Source of the DNA: JASGMR01 sp963664675
GTDB lineage: Bacteria; Thermotogota; Thermotogae; Petrotogales; Kosmotogaceae
DNA: 64,000 bases
Assembly (NCBI GenBank): GCA_963664675.2
Contig: CAXXLB010000014.1
Span: forward strand, 558,001-622,000
Reading direction: 5' to 3'
Shown here: positions 18,501-25,031 of the stretch, piece after piece
Layout of the letters: every line of letters begins with the position of its first letter
Numbering within the stretch: the first letter of the stretch is position 1
Position numbers and translations under genes: made by a program
Notes under the pieces: model-generated
Seen by the model: only the letters and a program-made list of their open reading frames with translations
Database searches by the model: none
What the model was told of the DNA's origin: nothing

Positions 18501-20937
18501 AGAAACAGGAGAAATAATGGTAATAACAGGAACAGAAGAAGAAGTAGAGAAAGCAGGATCGATAATAGAAGAAGTAGACAGACTGAGTGTAAAAGAAGAA
18601 GGAAAAGAACTGAGATATGAAGTAGTAGAGGGAGAAGGAGTGGAACTGGCGAAAGTAACGGAAGCGCTGGGAAAACTCGGAATACCTGCGGAGATAGTTG
18701 AAAGTGGAACAAAAATAATGATAATAGGAAGCGAAGATGAAATAGAAGATGCAAAAGAAATTATAAAAACACTTAAAGATGTCGATGTTCAAGTAGATGA
18801 AAGGGTTTATGAAATAATAGATATACCGGCAAATGTTGTTGTCGATGACTTATTGAATGCTGTGAATATGTCGGAATATAATTTTAAGTATTCAATATTG
18901 GAAAATAGAATATTGATTTATGGAGATAAAAAAGATGTTTTAATTGTTAAAGATTTGATAGAAAAATTTATACCCATTGTTCCTGAAAAAGAAGAGTCTG
19001 ACGTGATGTTTGTTGAATATATTAATGGAATAAATGCAGAACTGATCAAAACCTACCTTGACGCGAATAATCTTAATAACGTTGATGTATTTGCTATACA
19101 AAACGGTTATTTAATAATCGGAAGCAAAAATGAAATAGAAGATTCAAAGAAAATGATAGATTTTATTAAATCAAAAGTAGAAAAGGAATATATGGTCATA
19201 AATATTCCAAAAGGTTTTGACGAAGCAACATTGGATGAATTAATTGCGAATGAGGACTTAAATGTCAACCTTATAGTTTTGACATATGAAGATGCTTTGA
19301 TAAATGGAGATAAGAATGATATCAAAAAACTCGAAGAAATTTTGGCTTTAATTCCGGAATCTGAAGAAAATGAAGCTGAATATAAACTCATAGATATTAA
19401 AGAAGAAATAGATATAAGCGAAATTAATGCCTTGCTAAAATCACTGAATTATGAAGTGGAAATATCGAAGATTGGAAACAGTGAAATTATTATTGGAGAT
19501 GCAACGAATACCAGTGAGTCTTTCAAAGTGTTGGATGATTTAAAATTTTTATCTGAAGCACCATTGAAGGAAATAATTGAGTATTTCAAACCCGAATATA
19601 TAACTGTGGAGGATTTGTTGAATATTTTAAATTCGATTTATGAAGATGGAGTGACCTTCGAGGCTTTTGCGAGTTTGAATATGATAATTATTAAATCGTA
19701 TGACGAAGAGAAGATTGGCGAAATAATAGGATTTTCTGAGAATTTAGATGAAGAAGCCAAAATGAGTGATAAGTTGATCAATAATGTAGAAATTAAAGAT
19801 GATTCAATATCCGTTAACCTGAAAGATCAAAATATTGAAGAATTGCTGAAATATATTTCTGAAGAAATGCAAGAATCACTGGTATTTTCAAATGTAATTG
19901 ATGAAGAAATAACGTTGAATGTTAAGGATATTTCCTGGAGCGGTTTGCTGGATATAATATCTTTAACGAAACCTGTAGAGTATGAAGTAATAGATGGAAC
20001 ATATTTTGTCAAAAAAATTCAAGAGGATGAATTGAACGAAGACACTTCGGAACAAATATACAGAATTTATCAAAATGCTCAGGATTTTGCGGATCTGGTT
20101 CAATTTTATGGGGGAACGGCCCAAGTAGATGAGCTTAATGGCATAGTTGTAATCAAGGGCATTTCAAAAGAATCTGTGGCAAATATTATGAATGAAGTGG
20201 GAGATACTCTTAAAAATCCTAAAAAACAGGTGGAAATTGAATCTGTATTGGTTGATGTGGATGAAACGGTCGATCTTGTGAAAAAATTGGAGTTGTACTT
20301 AAAATCTGATGTATTATCTGTAACCCAGACCACAGCTAATCTTGAATTGGGAATTTTGGATATTACGAATCCAACCGCTGTTATTGAAAATATATTGATG
20401 GGAGGAAAGGTTGGTGCTGATATAGAATTTTCTAATACACTTGGTGATGCACAGATAATCTCTTCGCCTTCTGTTGTCGCAATGAGTGGTGAAGAGGGAC
20501 GTGTACATATTGGTGATACAATTCCTCAATTGGTTCCGACTCTGGATGCGAGCAGAAATATGGAATTCAAACTGGAATACATTCAAAGTGGAGTTGATTT
20601 GAAGGTTATACCGAAGGTTTTAGATAATGGTAAGATTTCTATGAAGATTTATATTGAAGTCAGCGAACCCCAGGCGTACAAATTCTACTATGATGGCAAG
20701 GAGTTTGAATATTATGGTAAAAACGAAAAAACCTTTGAAAGTAATCTGATAATATCGGATGGCAATACTCTTGTTATAGGTGGGTTGAAGAGACAGGATA
20801 CTAAAAAAACGACTAAAAAAACTCCGGGACTGAGTGATCTGCCATTCCTGGGAGCATTGTTTAAACCTAACGATACGTTAACCGATAATAATAGGACACT
20901 CACGATTTTCTTAACGGCCAGGATCATTGAACCGTGA
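9586..20937 (+). CDS. pilQ: Giant PilQ-type secretin with ~33 near-identical repeat domains
   Basis: About 3783 residues, several times the usual secretin (400-1300). ATG 9586 follows TGGAGTGA; the signal peptide is MKKMFLITILIFLSVIVLSA. An STN/N0-like domain lies at about residues 110-205 and is followed by degenerate ring-building (N1/KH-like) domains. Residues about 921-3055 are tandem repeats: seven ~65-residue domains per 457-residue unit, 4.67 units, each domain like Y-EIIE...LG-I-VE---GKIVLIGTEEEIEKAKE. Four more degenerate domains and a second STN-like domain follow (about 3402-3480). The C-terminal secretin pore module starts near 3545 and has IISSPSVVAMSGEEGRVHIGD, SDGNTLVIGGL and GLSDLPFLGALF. 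Role: outer-membrane pore of the pilus, with a very long periplasmic vestibule. The repeat DNA is purine-rich and uses ATA for Ile almost exclusively, unlike the flanks. Confidence 0.9.
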   Translation: MKKMFLITILIFLSVIVLSANSLESLYPVVNEDNVEINIVAKSEISEESVVFQSNPSKTVYSLSLEDFTGSDMNLPFRGGDVEGLWTRQYENKYSVDVALLLPPVIEPEISIEGNTIKLKFFDIGIGIDIDRFSTYGMYLEDIISYIFNEVLDMSYVISNSVSSIPVSVGFTSEKVEDVLRNVLVSLGNKIGYAYLTDGTFYMANPDEISNLVNSFWKTYTGIDIINTESDESVEDQIKRIREELPINSYIEYLPNDSSILAFGDLRTHLVISSALSISTKQEIYTVPEVSLSETAYLGTDLYDKFVSIAKNFNSLFFNNEVEINELSDFNQILIDGESEKVDKILSYLSLFEEMVLNGNANQQRKMITIELPENYKIVEDVINNSKDGMETDEKTLVIGKEELTYVDLIVKMVELFLNDTEIIVDKSFEGIRSITFGVPSFAEDVFKEIVEDLKEKSVNIDYSFVNSIEPFNEDIFESVRQITGIIIEPLGENSFILKGDKNTIKIARDMIEQFSNTPLKLFKYTYYELPDGESFETAEKILENYFVFKGLGEDDYTLDLTGDNLLYIVAPENYLDEAISQLDYYKPYITSKVYKDIVPTYKEIMVEFSNEEIKSLITQLSFQVEVLDMGNRRIIIGPEDQVTELNRILRELSKINETQQETDNSSETTTTDSTKTTTDIPVSSSKTFVVVENLIDVNSLDPLFKSMNVEVEFIPLESKTVMYGTEYDINRANSIYEQVGKFFVKEGKTFFLMELVPGTDIDKINDLMKELEIDARASQIEGQLVIIGLEEEALKAKELIDSIKDNIDPDIDQKYYEITQVPTYTDIDNLNESLKQLNINAEIIKVQYEKSLDSETETTISSSDTESESNQYIKSSNYSYANTLSVMVVGTKDGVTQAMELLNGLTPKEKEKILVVKTFKIIEERTSITILEMKDLFERLGIGVEGIEIGGKKVLIGTEEEIGKGEEVLKGFVIEGEEEKDKSYEVIAGGIIDEGEVAKVKEVAEKTGIEIEIISIDGKIVLIGTTNDISATKGIITEINKEGEKETEEYEILEKIGLSGAEANTLIEQTGLGIKVEEVGGKIVLVGVREEIEKAKEILSKFEVEEEETESEKTYKTVKTPAGFVKEEIEKILSSLGIGAEIVETGEIMVITGTEEEVEKAGSIIEEVDRLSVKEEGKELRYEVVEGEGVELAKVTEALGKLGIPAEIVESGTKIMIIGSEDEIEDTKKLVETFRPETEDEEKTYTIIEIKTGTDTEKMGEILNRLGIEAELEELEGQIVVTGYKEETEKAKEIIESLNRGEDVTVTKETVYEIIEKPEGLETVTIEEAVNNIGTGATVSEGGGKLIIIGTEEGIEKTKELIEKLKPETGEEQKAYKIIEERTSITILEMKDLFERLGIGVEGIEIGGKKVLIGTEEEIGKGEEVLKGFVIEGEEEKDKSYEVIAGGIIDEGEVAKVKEVAEKTGIEIEIISIDGKIVLIGTTNDISATKGIITEINKEGEKETEEYEILEKIGLSGAEANTLIEQTGLGIKVEEVGGKIVLVGVREEIEKAKEILSKFEVEEEETESEKTYKTVKTPAGFVKEEIEKILSSLGIGAEIVETGEIMVITGTEEEVEKAGSIIEEVDRLSVKEEGKELRYEVVEGEGVELAKVTEALGKLGIPAEIVESGTKIMIIGSEDEIEDTKKLVETFRPETEDEEKTYTIIEIKTGTDTEKMGEILNRLGIEAELEELEGQIVVTGYKEETEKAKEIIESLNRGEDVTVTKETVYEIIEKPEGLETVTIEEAVNNIGTGATVSEGGGKLIIIGTEEGIEKTKELIEKLKPETGEEQKAYKIIEERTSITILEMKDLFERLGIGVEGIEIGGKKVLIGTEEEIGKGEEVLKGFVIEGEEEKDKSYEVIAGGIIDEGEVAKVKEVAEKTGIEIEIISIDGKIVLIGTTNDISATKGIITEINKEGEKETEEYEILEKIGLSGAEANTLIEQTGLGIKVEEVGGKIVLVGVREEIEKAKEILSKFEVEEEETESEKTYKTVKTPAGFVKEEIEKILSSLGIGAEIVETGEIMVITGTEEEVEKAGSIIEEVDRLSVKEEGKELRYEVVEGEGVELAKVTEALGKLGIPAEIVESGTKIMIIGSEDEIEDTKKLVETFRPETEDEEKTYTIIEIKTGTDTEKMGEILNRLGIEAELEELEGQIVVTGYKEETEKAKEIIESLNRGEDVTVTKETVYEIIEKPEGLETVTIEEAVNNIGTGATVSEGGGKLIIIGTEEGIEKTKELIEKLKPETGEEQKAYKIIEERTSITILEMKDLFERLGIGVEGIEIGGKKVLIGTEEEIGKGEEVLKGFVIEGEEEKDKSYEVIAGGIIDEGEVAKVKEVAEKTGIEIEIISIDGKIVLIGTTNDISATKGIITEINKEGEKETEEYEILEKIGLSGAEANTLIEQTGLGIKVEEVGGKIVLVGVREEIEKAKEILSKFEVEEEETESEKTYKTVKTPAGFVKEEIEKILSSLGIGAEIVETGEIMVITGTEEEVEKAGSIIEEVDRLSVKEEGKELRYEVVEGEGVELAKVTEALGKLGIPAEIVESGTKIMIIGSEDEIEDTKKLVETFRPETEDEEKTYTIIEIKTGTDTEKMGEILNRLGIEAELEELEGQIVVTGYKEETEKAKEIIESLNRGEDVTVTKETVYEIIEKPEGLETVTIEEAVNNIGTGATVSEGGGKLIIIGTEEGIEKTKELIEKLKPETGEEQKAYKIIEERTSITILEMKDLFERLGIGVEGIEIGGKKVLIGTEEEIGKGEEVLKGFVIEGEEEKDKSYEVIAGGIIDEGEVAKVKEVAEKTGIEIEIISIDGKIVLIGTTNDISATKGIITEINKEGEKETEEYEILEKIGLSGAEANTLIEQTGLGIKVEEVGGKIVLVGVREEIEKAKEILSKFEVEEEETESEKTYKTVKTPAGFVKEEIEKILSSLGIGAEIVETGEIMVITGTEEEVEKAGSIIEEVDRLSVKEEGKELRYEVVEGEGVELAKVTEALGKLGIPAEIVESGTKIMIIGSEDEIEDAKEIIKTLKDVDVQVDERVYEIIDIPANVVVDDLLNAVNMSEYNFKYSILENRILIYGDKKDVLIVKDLIEKFIPIVPEKEESDVMFVEYINGINAELIKTYLDANNLNNVDVFAIQNGYLIIGSKNEIEDSKKMIDFIKSKVEKEYMVINIPKGFDEATLDELIANEDLNVNLIVLTYEDALINGDKNDIKKLEEILALIPESEENEAEYKLIDIKEEIDISEINALLKSLNYEVEISKIGNSEIIIGDATNTSESFKVLDDLKFLSEAPLKEIIEYFKPEYITVEDLLNILNSIYEDGVTFEAFASLNMIIIKSYDEEKIGEIIGFSENLDEEAKMSDKLINNVEIKDDSISVNLKDQNIEELLKYISEEMQESLVFSNVIDEEITLNVKDISWSGLLDIISLTKPVEYEVIDGTYFVKKIQEDELNEDTSEQIYRIYQNAQDFADLVQFYGGTAQVDELNGIVVIKGISKESVANIMNEVGDTLKNPKKQVEIESVLVDVDETVDLVKKLELYLKSDVLSVTQTTANLELGILDITNPTAVIENILMGGKVGADIEFSNTLGDAQIISSPSVVAMSGEEGRVHIGDTIPQLVPTLDASRNMEFKLEYIQSGVDLKVIPKVLDNGKISMKIYIEVSEPQAYKFYYDGKEFEYYGKNEKTFESNLIISDGNTLVIGGLKRQDTKKTTKKTPGLSDLPFLGALFKPNDTLTDNNRTLTIFLTARIIEP
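12346..18749 (+). repeat. 1371-bp in-frame tandem repeat, 4.67 copies, inside the secretin gene
   Basis: Copies start at 12346, 13717, 15088, 16459 and 17830. The first four are exactly 1371 bp (457 codons); the fifth stops matching at 18749 (920 bp). Each unit holds seven diverged ~65-residue subdomains. Copies differ by only a handful of bases, nearly all silent. Variants at unit junctions alternate: CCG/ACG/GGCGGA at junctions 1-2 and 3-4, CCA/ACA/GGTGGA at junctions 2-3 and 4-5. This implies that a 2742-bp two-unit block was duplicated. A later change (ACGGGA to ACAGGA, Thr silent) is shared by copies 4 and 5. The strand is A/G-rich and T-poor, which is why long open frames appear on the complement; those are not genes. 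Confidence 0.97.
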
Positions 20938-21779
20938 TAAGAGATGCGAATTTTGCAGGTAAATTTTATCCGGGAGATGAAGATAAATTAATCGATCAAA
21001 TTGAAAAATCCATACACTCGAAATTTGGGCCTGGAAAGAAATATGATAATGAAATACCTTTAAATAAAAATATTGGAATTATTTCACCCCACGCAGGATA
21101 CCAGTTCAGCGGACCCCTGGAAGCGTGGGGGTATTCTTTTGTTTCAAAAATCGGAAAACCGGATAACGTTATATTGATTGGCCCGAGTCACAGTGGGCTC
21201 GGAGAAGATGTTTCAATTTTCAGTGAAGGGATTTGGAAAAGCCCTCTCGGAGAAGTAGAGGTAAATGAAAATCTTGCAACTATGATCGTTGAAAAATCCA
21301 ATGGATTAATTAAAACTAATTATTTGGCCCATGAATATGAGCATTCTTTAGAAGTACAGTTACCATTTTTACAATATTATTTTGGAAATCAATTTAAGAT
21401 CGTTCCGATAATAATTTTAAATCAGAGGAAAGAAATAATTGAAACGGTTTCTGAAACACTGAAAAATGTAATTAAGGATGAAGGATATTTGTTCGTTTTT
21501 TCAAGTGATTTGAATCATTATGATTCAATTTCCGAAACATACCGCAAGGATAATTTGTACATAGAAGAATTGATCAAAAATGGAGATACGTATAAAATAT
21601 GTAAAGATGAAGACATTTCCGTATGCGGATTGGGGCCAATAGCGATTGGAAAATCTTTGTTTAAAAAAATCGAAATTTTAAAACATATAACCAGTGGTGA
21701 CATAATTGATTATGACGAAAAAACCGTTGGGTATTTATCCGCGGCCCTGACCGAATATAAATTGACTGACGAAAATTAA
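20934..21779 (+). CDS. MEMO1-family protein (AmmeMemoRadiSam system protein B)
   Basis: A 281-residue MEMO-family protein, a fold related to class III extradiol dioxygenases. It starts IRDANFAGKFYPG, the family N-terminal motif, and continues with ISPHAGYQFSGPLEAWGY, LIGPSHSG, a LEVQLPFLQYYFG segment and FSSDLNHY, which supply the conserved His/Asp pocket residues. GTG 20934 overlaps the secretin stop codon (GTGA), so it is the last gene of the pilus operon or coupled to it. Bacterial members are often encoded with an AMMECR1 protein and a radical SAM enzyme; neither is adjacent here. The biochemical function of bacterial MEMO proteins is unresolved. Confidence 0.88.
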   Translation: MIRDANFAGKFYPGDEDKLIDQIEKSIHSKFGPGKKYDNEIPLNKNIGIISPHAGYQFSGPLEAWGYSFVSKIGKPDNVILIGPSHSGLGEDVSIFSEGIWKSPLGEVEVNENLATMIVEKSNGLIKTNYLAHEYEHSLEVQLPFLQYYFGNQFKIVPIIILNQRKEIIETVSETLKNVIKDEGYLFVFSSDLNHYDSISETYRKDNLYIEELIKNGDTYKICKDEDISVCGLGPIAIGKSLFKKIEILKHITSGDIIDYDEKTVGYLSAALTEYKLTDEN

Positions 21780-22088
21780 GACCGTTTTCCTTTTAGTTTT
21801 TTATCCTTCATCTTTAAAAAGGTAAGAGATAATGTATTTAGAAAATAGGGATGTAAATATTATTATATATAGTGAAATTGTCTTATAATTTGTATATTTT
21901 CCTCAAAAAATGTGCTTTTCTTTACTACATCAAGTGTAATTTTAATAAATTTCAATCGTTAATAGTCATTTTTCCCTGTTTTTAAAATAACAGCATCGAT
22001 AAATTGATCGTATTTATTATAAAGAAATAAATCGATTTTTATTCGAAATGCGAAAGTATTTAAAAAGGTAAGAAAAGGGGTGTGAGAA
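21780..22088. promoter_or_regulatory. 309-bp gap before the amylase gene: possible promoter and operator sites
   Basis: No gene or terminator hairpin was found. It holds TATAAT at 21884-21889 without a good -35, and a 15-bp direct repeat TTTAAAAAGGTAAGA at 21813-21827 and 22059-22073, the second just before the amylase SD. It also holds the palindrome AAATCGATTT at 22029-22038, whose central CG resembles LacI-family operators. All regulatory readings are speculative; the repeat and palindrome are seen directly. Confidence 0.35.
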
Positions 22089-23864
22089 ATGAAAGGAATT
22101 ATTTTAGTATTTATTATTATTGTTTCTACATCACTGTTTGGGTATACTTTTGAAATTGAAAGTTTTAAACATGATATATATTCGAGGGATTATTTTAATC
22201 CCGTAAAAAACGGAGAAGTATATTTTTCTGTTTCAGTTCCAAGAGACAGTATTGGAGAAGCATCCATTTTTTTAAATGATAAAGAGTATAAAATGAGTTT
22301 TTTAAGAAATTCGGGGAGGAAAACGTTCTATAGAATAAGATTATTTCCCGAGAATAACTCTGAATATTTTTTCAAAGTTTCTGTTGGAAATCAAAATTAT
22401 TTTTTGGGAACGAATAAATCGATGGAAGCAAAAGATATTTCCCCGTTTCATATAAACTTTGATGAACTGACAGTGAGTTACTTCAGTTTGCCCGATTGGA
22501 GTAAAGGAATCGTTTACTATCAAATTTTCCCGGAGAGATTTAAAAATGGTGATAGTTCAAATGATCCTGTGAACGTTCAGGACTGGTTCTATACTGAAGA
22601 TTCAGATCTGGGTTCCGAAGGATTTTTTGGTGGTGATCTGCAGGGAATTATTGATAAAATGAATTACTTGAAAGAATTGGGAATAGGAGCGATCTACCTG
22701 AATCCTGTGTTTGAAAGTATTTCAAGTCATAAATATGATACGGAAGATTATTTGAAAATTGATGATAATTTTGGAGAGATGAAAGTATTTAAAAAATTAA
22801 TAGATTCTGCTTCAGAAAATAATATTAAAATAATCCTGGATGGCGTATTCAATCATACCGGGAAAGATTTTTGGGCATTTCAGGACATTATCAAAAACGG
22901 GAGTGATTCTAAATACACAGATTGGTATTTTATAAAGAGTTTTCCCGTTGAAGAAGGTGATGGAAAAGCCACTAATTATATTGGATGGAATGGTTTTTCT
23001 CATATGCCTAAATTGAATGTACAGAACGAATCCGTTAAGAAATATATTGAAGAAGTGGTGGAATTTTATGATGAGATAGGTATTTACGGCTGGAGATTAG
23101 ATGTTGCCAACGAAGTTCCCTCAAAATTTTGGATAGAGTTCTTCAGACCTGAAGTGAAAGAATTGAATCCGGAATCTATTATTGTTGGTGAAATCTGGGG
23201 TGATGCGAAAACATATCTAATGGGTGATATGTTTGATTCGGTTATGAACTATCCATTCAGGGAAGCATTATTGAATTATTTGACAAAATCACCTCATTCT
23301 GCAAAAATATTCGCAAATTTAACTTCTTTTTATTTGAATTCATATCCTCCACAGGTTTTGGATTCACTCTGGAATATAATCGAAAGTCACGATACTTCGA
23401 GAATTTTATCTTCGACATTTGGTAATTTGGATCTCATGAAATTGGCTGTTGTAATACAGATGACGTTCAAAGGAAGTCCTGTCATATATTATGGTTCAGA
23501 AATAGGCTTAGATGGTTTTAAGGATCCTTATTGCAGAAAACCGATGATATGGGATGAAGATGAACAAAATTTGGATTTGTTGAATTTTTATAAATCACTG
23601 ATAGATTTAAGAAATAATTCTGAAGCACTAAAGTATGGTGATCTTAATATATTGAACAGAGAAGGCAAAATTTTAATGTATTCAAGAACATTAAACGATC
23701 AGGAAATAATAGTAATTGTGAATCCAAGTGATATTCCTGAGGATGTGAATATTAATTTTTATGGAAATTACAATGAGCATTTTTCTGAGGAAAAATACTC
23801 ATTTTCAAAAGATGAATCTCTTAAATTGGCTCCAATGGAGTTTTTGATTTTAATAAAACAATAA
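22089..23864 (+). CDS. Secreted GH13 alpha-amylase / neopullulanase-like enzyme
   Basis: A 591-residue glycoside hydrolase family 13 enzyme acting on starch, pullulan or maltodextrins. A signal peptide (MKGIILVFIIIVSTSLFGYTF) places it outside the cytoplasm. A beta-rich N-terminal domain (about 20-135) precedes the (beta/alpha)8 barrel. Conserved regions are DGVFNH (I), GWRLDVANE with nucleophile Asp338 (II), GEIWGD with acid/base Glu368 (III) and ESHDTSR with Asp435 (IV). The ANEV after the nucleophile and the N-terminal domain suggest the cyclomaltodextrinase/neopullulanase subgroup. A C-terminal beta domain follows. SD GGGGTGTGAG precedes ATG 22089. Its stop codon directly touches that of the convergent lyase gene. 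Confidence 0.9.
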   Translation: MKGIILVFIIIVSTSLFGYTFEIESFKHDIYSRDYFNPVKNGEVYFSVSVPRDSIGEASIFLNDKEYKMSFLRNSGRKTFYRIRLFPENNSEYFFKVSVGNQNYFLGTNKSMEAKDISPFHINFDELTVSYFSLPDWSKGIVYYQIFPERFKNGDSSNDPVNVQDWFYTEDSDLGSEGFFGGDLQGIIDKMNYLKELGIGAIYLNPVFESISSHKYDTEDYLKIDDNFGEMKVFKKLIDSASENNIKIILDGVFNHTGKDFWAFQDIIKNGSDSKYTDWYFIKSFPVEEGDGKATNYIGWNGFSHMPKLNVQNESVKKYIEEVVEFYDEIGIYGWRLDVANEVPSKFWIEFFRPEVKELNPESIIVGEIWGDAKTYLMGDMFDSVMNYPFREALLNYLTKSPHSAKIFANLTSFYLNSYPPQVLDSLWNIIESHDTSRILSSTFGNLDLMKLAVVIQMTFKGSPVIYYGSEIGLDGFKDPYCRKPMIWDEDEQNLDLLNFYKSLIDLRNNSEALKYGDLNILNREGKILMYSRTLNDQEIIVIVNPSDIPEDVNINFYGNYNEHFSEEKYSFSKDESLKLAPMEFLILIKQ

Positions 23865-25031
23865 TTATTTTTGAAGAGCCTTATAAAAGTTGTTTGTAAA
23901 ATATTCCAGATATTTTCTCGGACAGGCGATATTGATTCTTTGAAATCCTTCTCCTTCTTTACCAAAGATGTATCCGGGATTCAAGCCGACCTTTACTTTT
24001 TCAATAAAAAAGTTATCAAGTTCATCACTTGTCATATTTAAACCTTTACAATTTATCCACATTAAATAAGTTCCTTCAAGGGGATAAGTTTTTATTTCCG
24101 GAATTTTAGACGAAAAAAAATCTTTCAAATAAATATAATTGCCGTAAATATAATCTAAAAGTTCCTCAAGCCAGCTTTCACAATAACTGTAAGCAGTTTG
24201 GGTACCAAAAATACCGTATATGTTATTTCCAGTTATTGACCACGAATTTAAAACTTCATTGAATTTGTCGGCATAATTTTCGTTTTCAATTATTGCATAA
24301 GACGTTTCCAGACCGGGCAGATTGAATGTTTTACTCGGAGCCATGAAGGTAATTGTTTTTTCTGATATTTCTTTTGAAAGTTTTGCAATTGGAGTATGCC
24401 TGTTGGGTTTGAATATTAAATCGGAATGAATTTCGTCGGATAACAAAATTATGTCCTTTTCAACGATTAAATTGGATAATTTTTTTAATTCCTGCTCGGT
24501 CCACACCCTTCCAACAGGATTGTGAGGATTGCAAAGTATCAGTATCTTTGTTTTTTCATCTATAATTTCATTCAGATTATCGAAATCCATTTCGTATTTA
24601 TCATCTCTAAGTTTCAGAGGGCTTTTAATTATTTCTCTTTTATTGGCTTCTATTACCTTATAAAAAGGATGATAAACCGGAGTTTGGATAATAATTTTAT
24701 CACCTTCATCAGAAAAAGCATTTATGGCCGCAGATAGACCATTGACCACTCCATGTGTGGTGAAAATATTATTTTTGTCGATCTTCCAGTCATGTCTTTT
24801 TGCTATCCAGTTCACGATTGCATTGTAAAATTCACCGCCTTTAAATGTATAACCGAAAAAACCGTTTGATGATATTTTTTCCAGAGTTTCCGAAACAATT
24901 TTCGGTGATTTAAAATCCATGTCTGCCACCCATAATGGTAGAACATCATTGTTCCCAAATTTTTCTTCTAAGTAATCCCATTTGAAACTGTTAGAATTTT
25001 TTCTGTCGAATATTTCGTCAAATTTTGACAT
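23865..25031 (-). CDS. PatB/MalY-family PLP aminotransferase-fold C-S lyase
   Basis: A 388-residue fold-type I PLP enzyme of the MalY/PatB family, typically a cystathionine beta-lyase or cysteine-S-conjugate lyase. Signatures: NDVLPLWVADMDFKSP near the N-terminus, ILCNPHNPVGRVW, LLSDEIHSDLIF (PLP-ring Asp) and APSKTFNLPGLETSYA with the Schiff-base Lys234. The length matches the family. GGAGGT precedes ATG 25031. Its start overlaps the end of the MFS gene by 14 bp, and both follow a DMT exporter gene, so it is the last gene of a three-gene operon. With two exporters, a role in amino-acid or sulfur-compound metabolism is possible but not shown. Confidence 0.88.
   Translation of the reverse strand: MSKFDEIFDRKNSNSFKWDYLEEKFGNNDVLPLWVADMDFKSPKIVSETLEKISSNGFFGYTFKGGEFYNAIVNWIAKRHDWKIDKNNIFTTHGVVNGLSAAINAFSDEGDKIIIQTPVYHPFYKVIEANKREIIKSPLKLRDDKYEMDFDNLNEIIDEKTKILILCNPHNPVGRVWTEQELKKLSNLIVEKDIILLSDEIHSDLIFKPNRHTPIAKLSKEISEKTITFMAPSKTFNLPGLETSYAIIENENYADKFNEVLNSWSITGNNIYGIFGTQTAYSYCESWLEELLDYIYGNYIYLKDFFSSKIPEIKTYPLEGTYLMWINCKGLNMTSDELDNFFIEKVKVGLNPGYIFGKEGEGFQRINIACPRKYLEYFTNNFYKALQK

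Noticed and set aside
12346..18749. CRISPR array or transposon amplification as the source of the tandem repeat
   Set aside because: Units are 1371 bp, contiguous, in frame and coding throughout, without spacers, terminal inverted repeats or transposase.
12537..18792. Long reverse-strand open frames of 60-270 codons recurring every 1371 bp opposite the secretin repeat
   Set aside because: They are produced by the T-poor composition of the coding strand, are Ser/Leu/Phe low-complexity, repeat with the unit, and lack starts with a Shine-Dalgarno.
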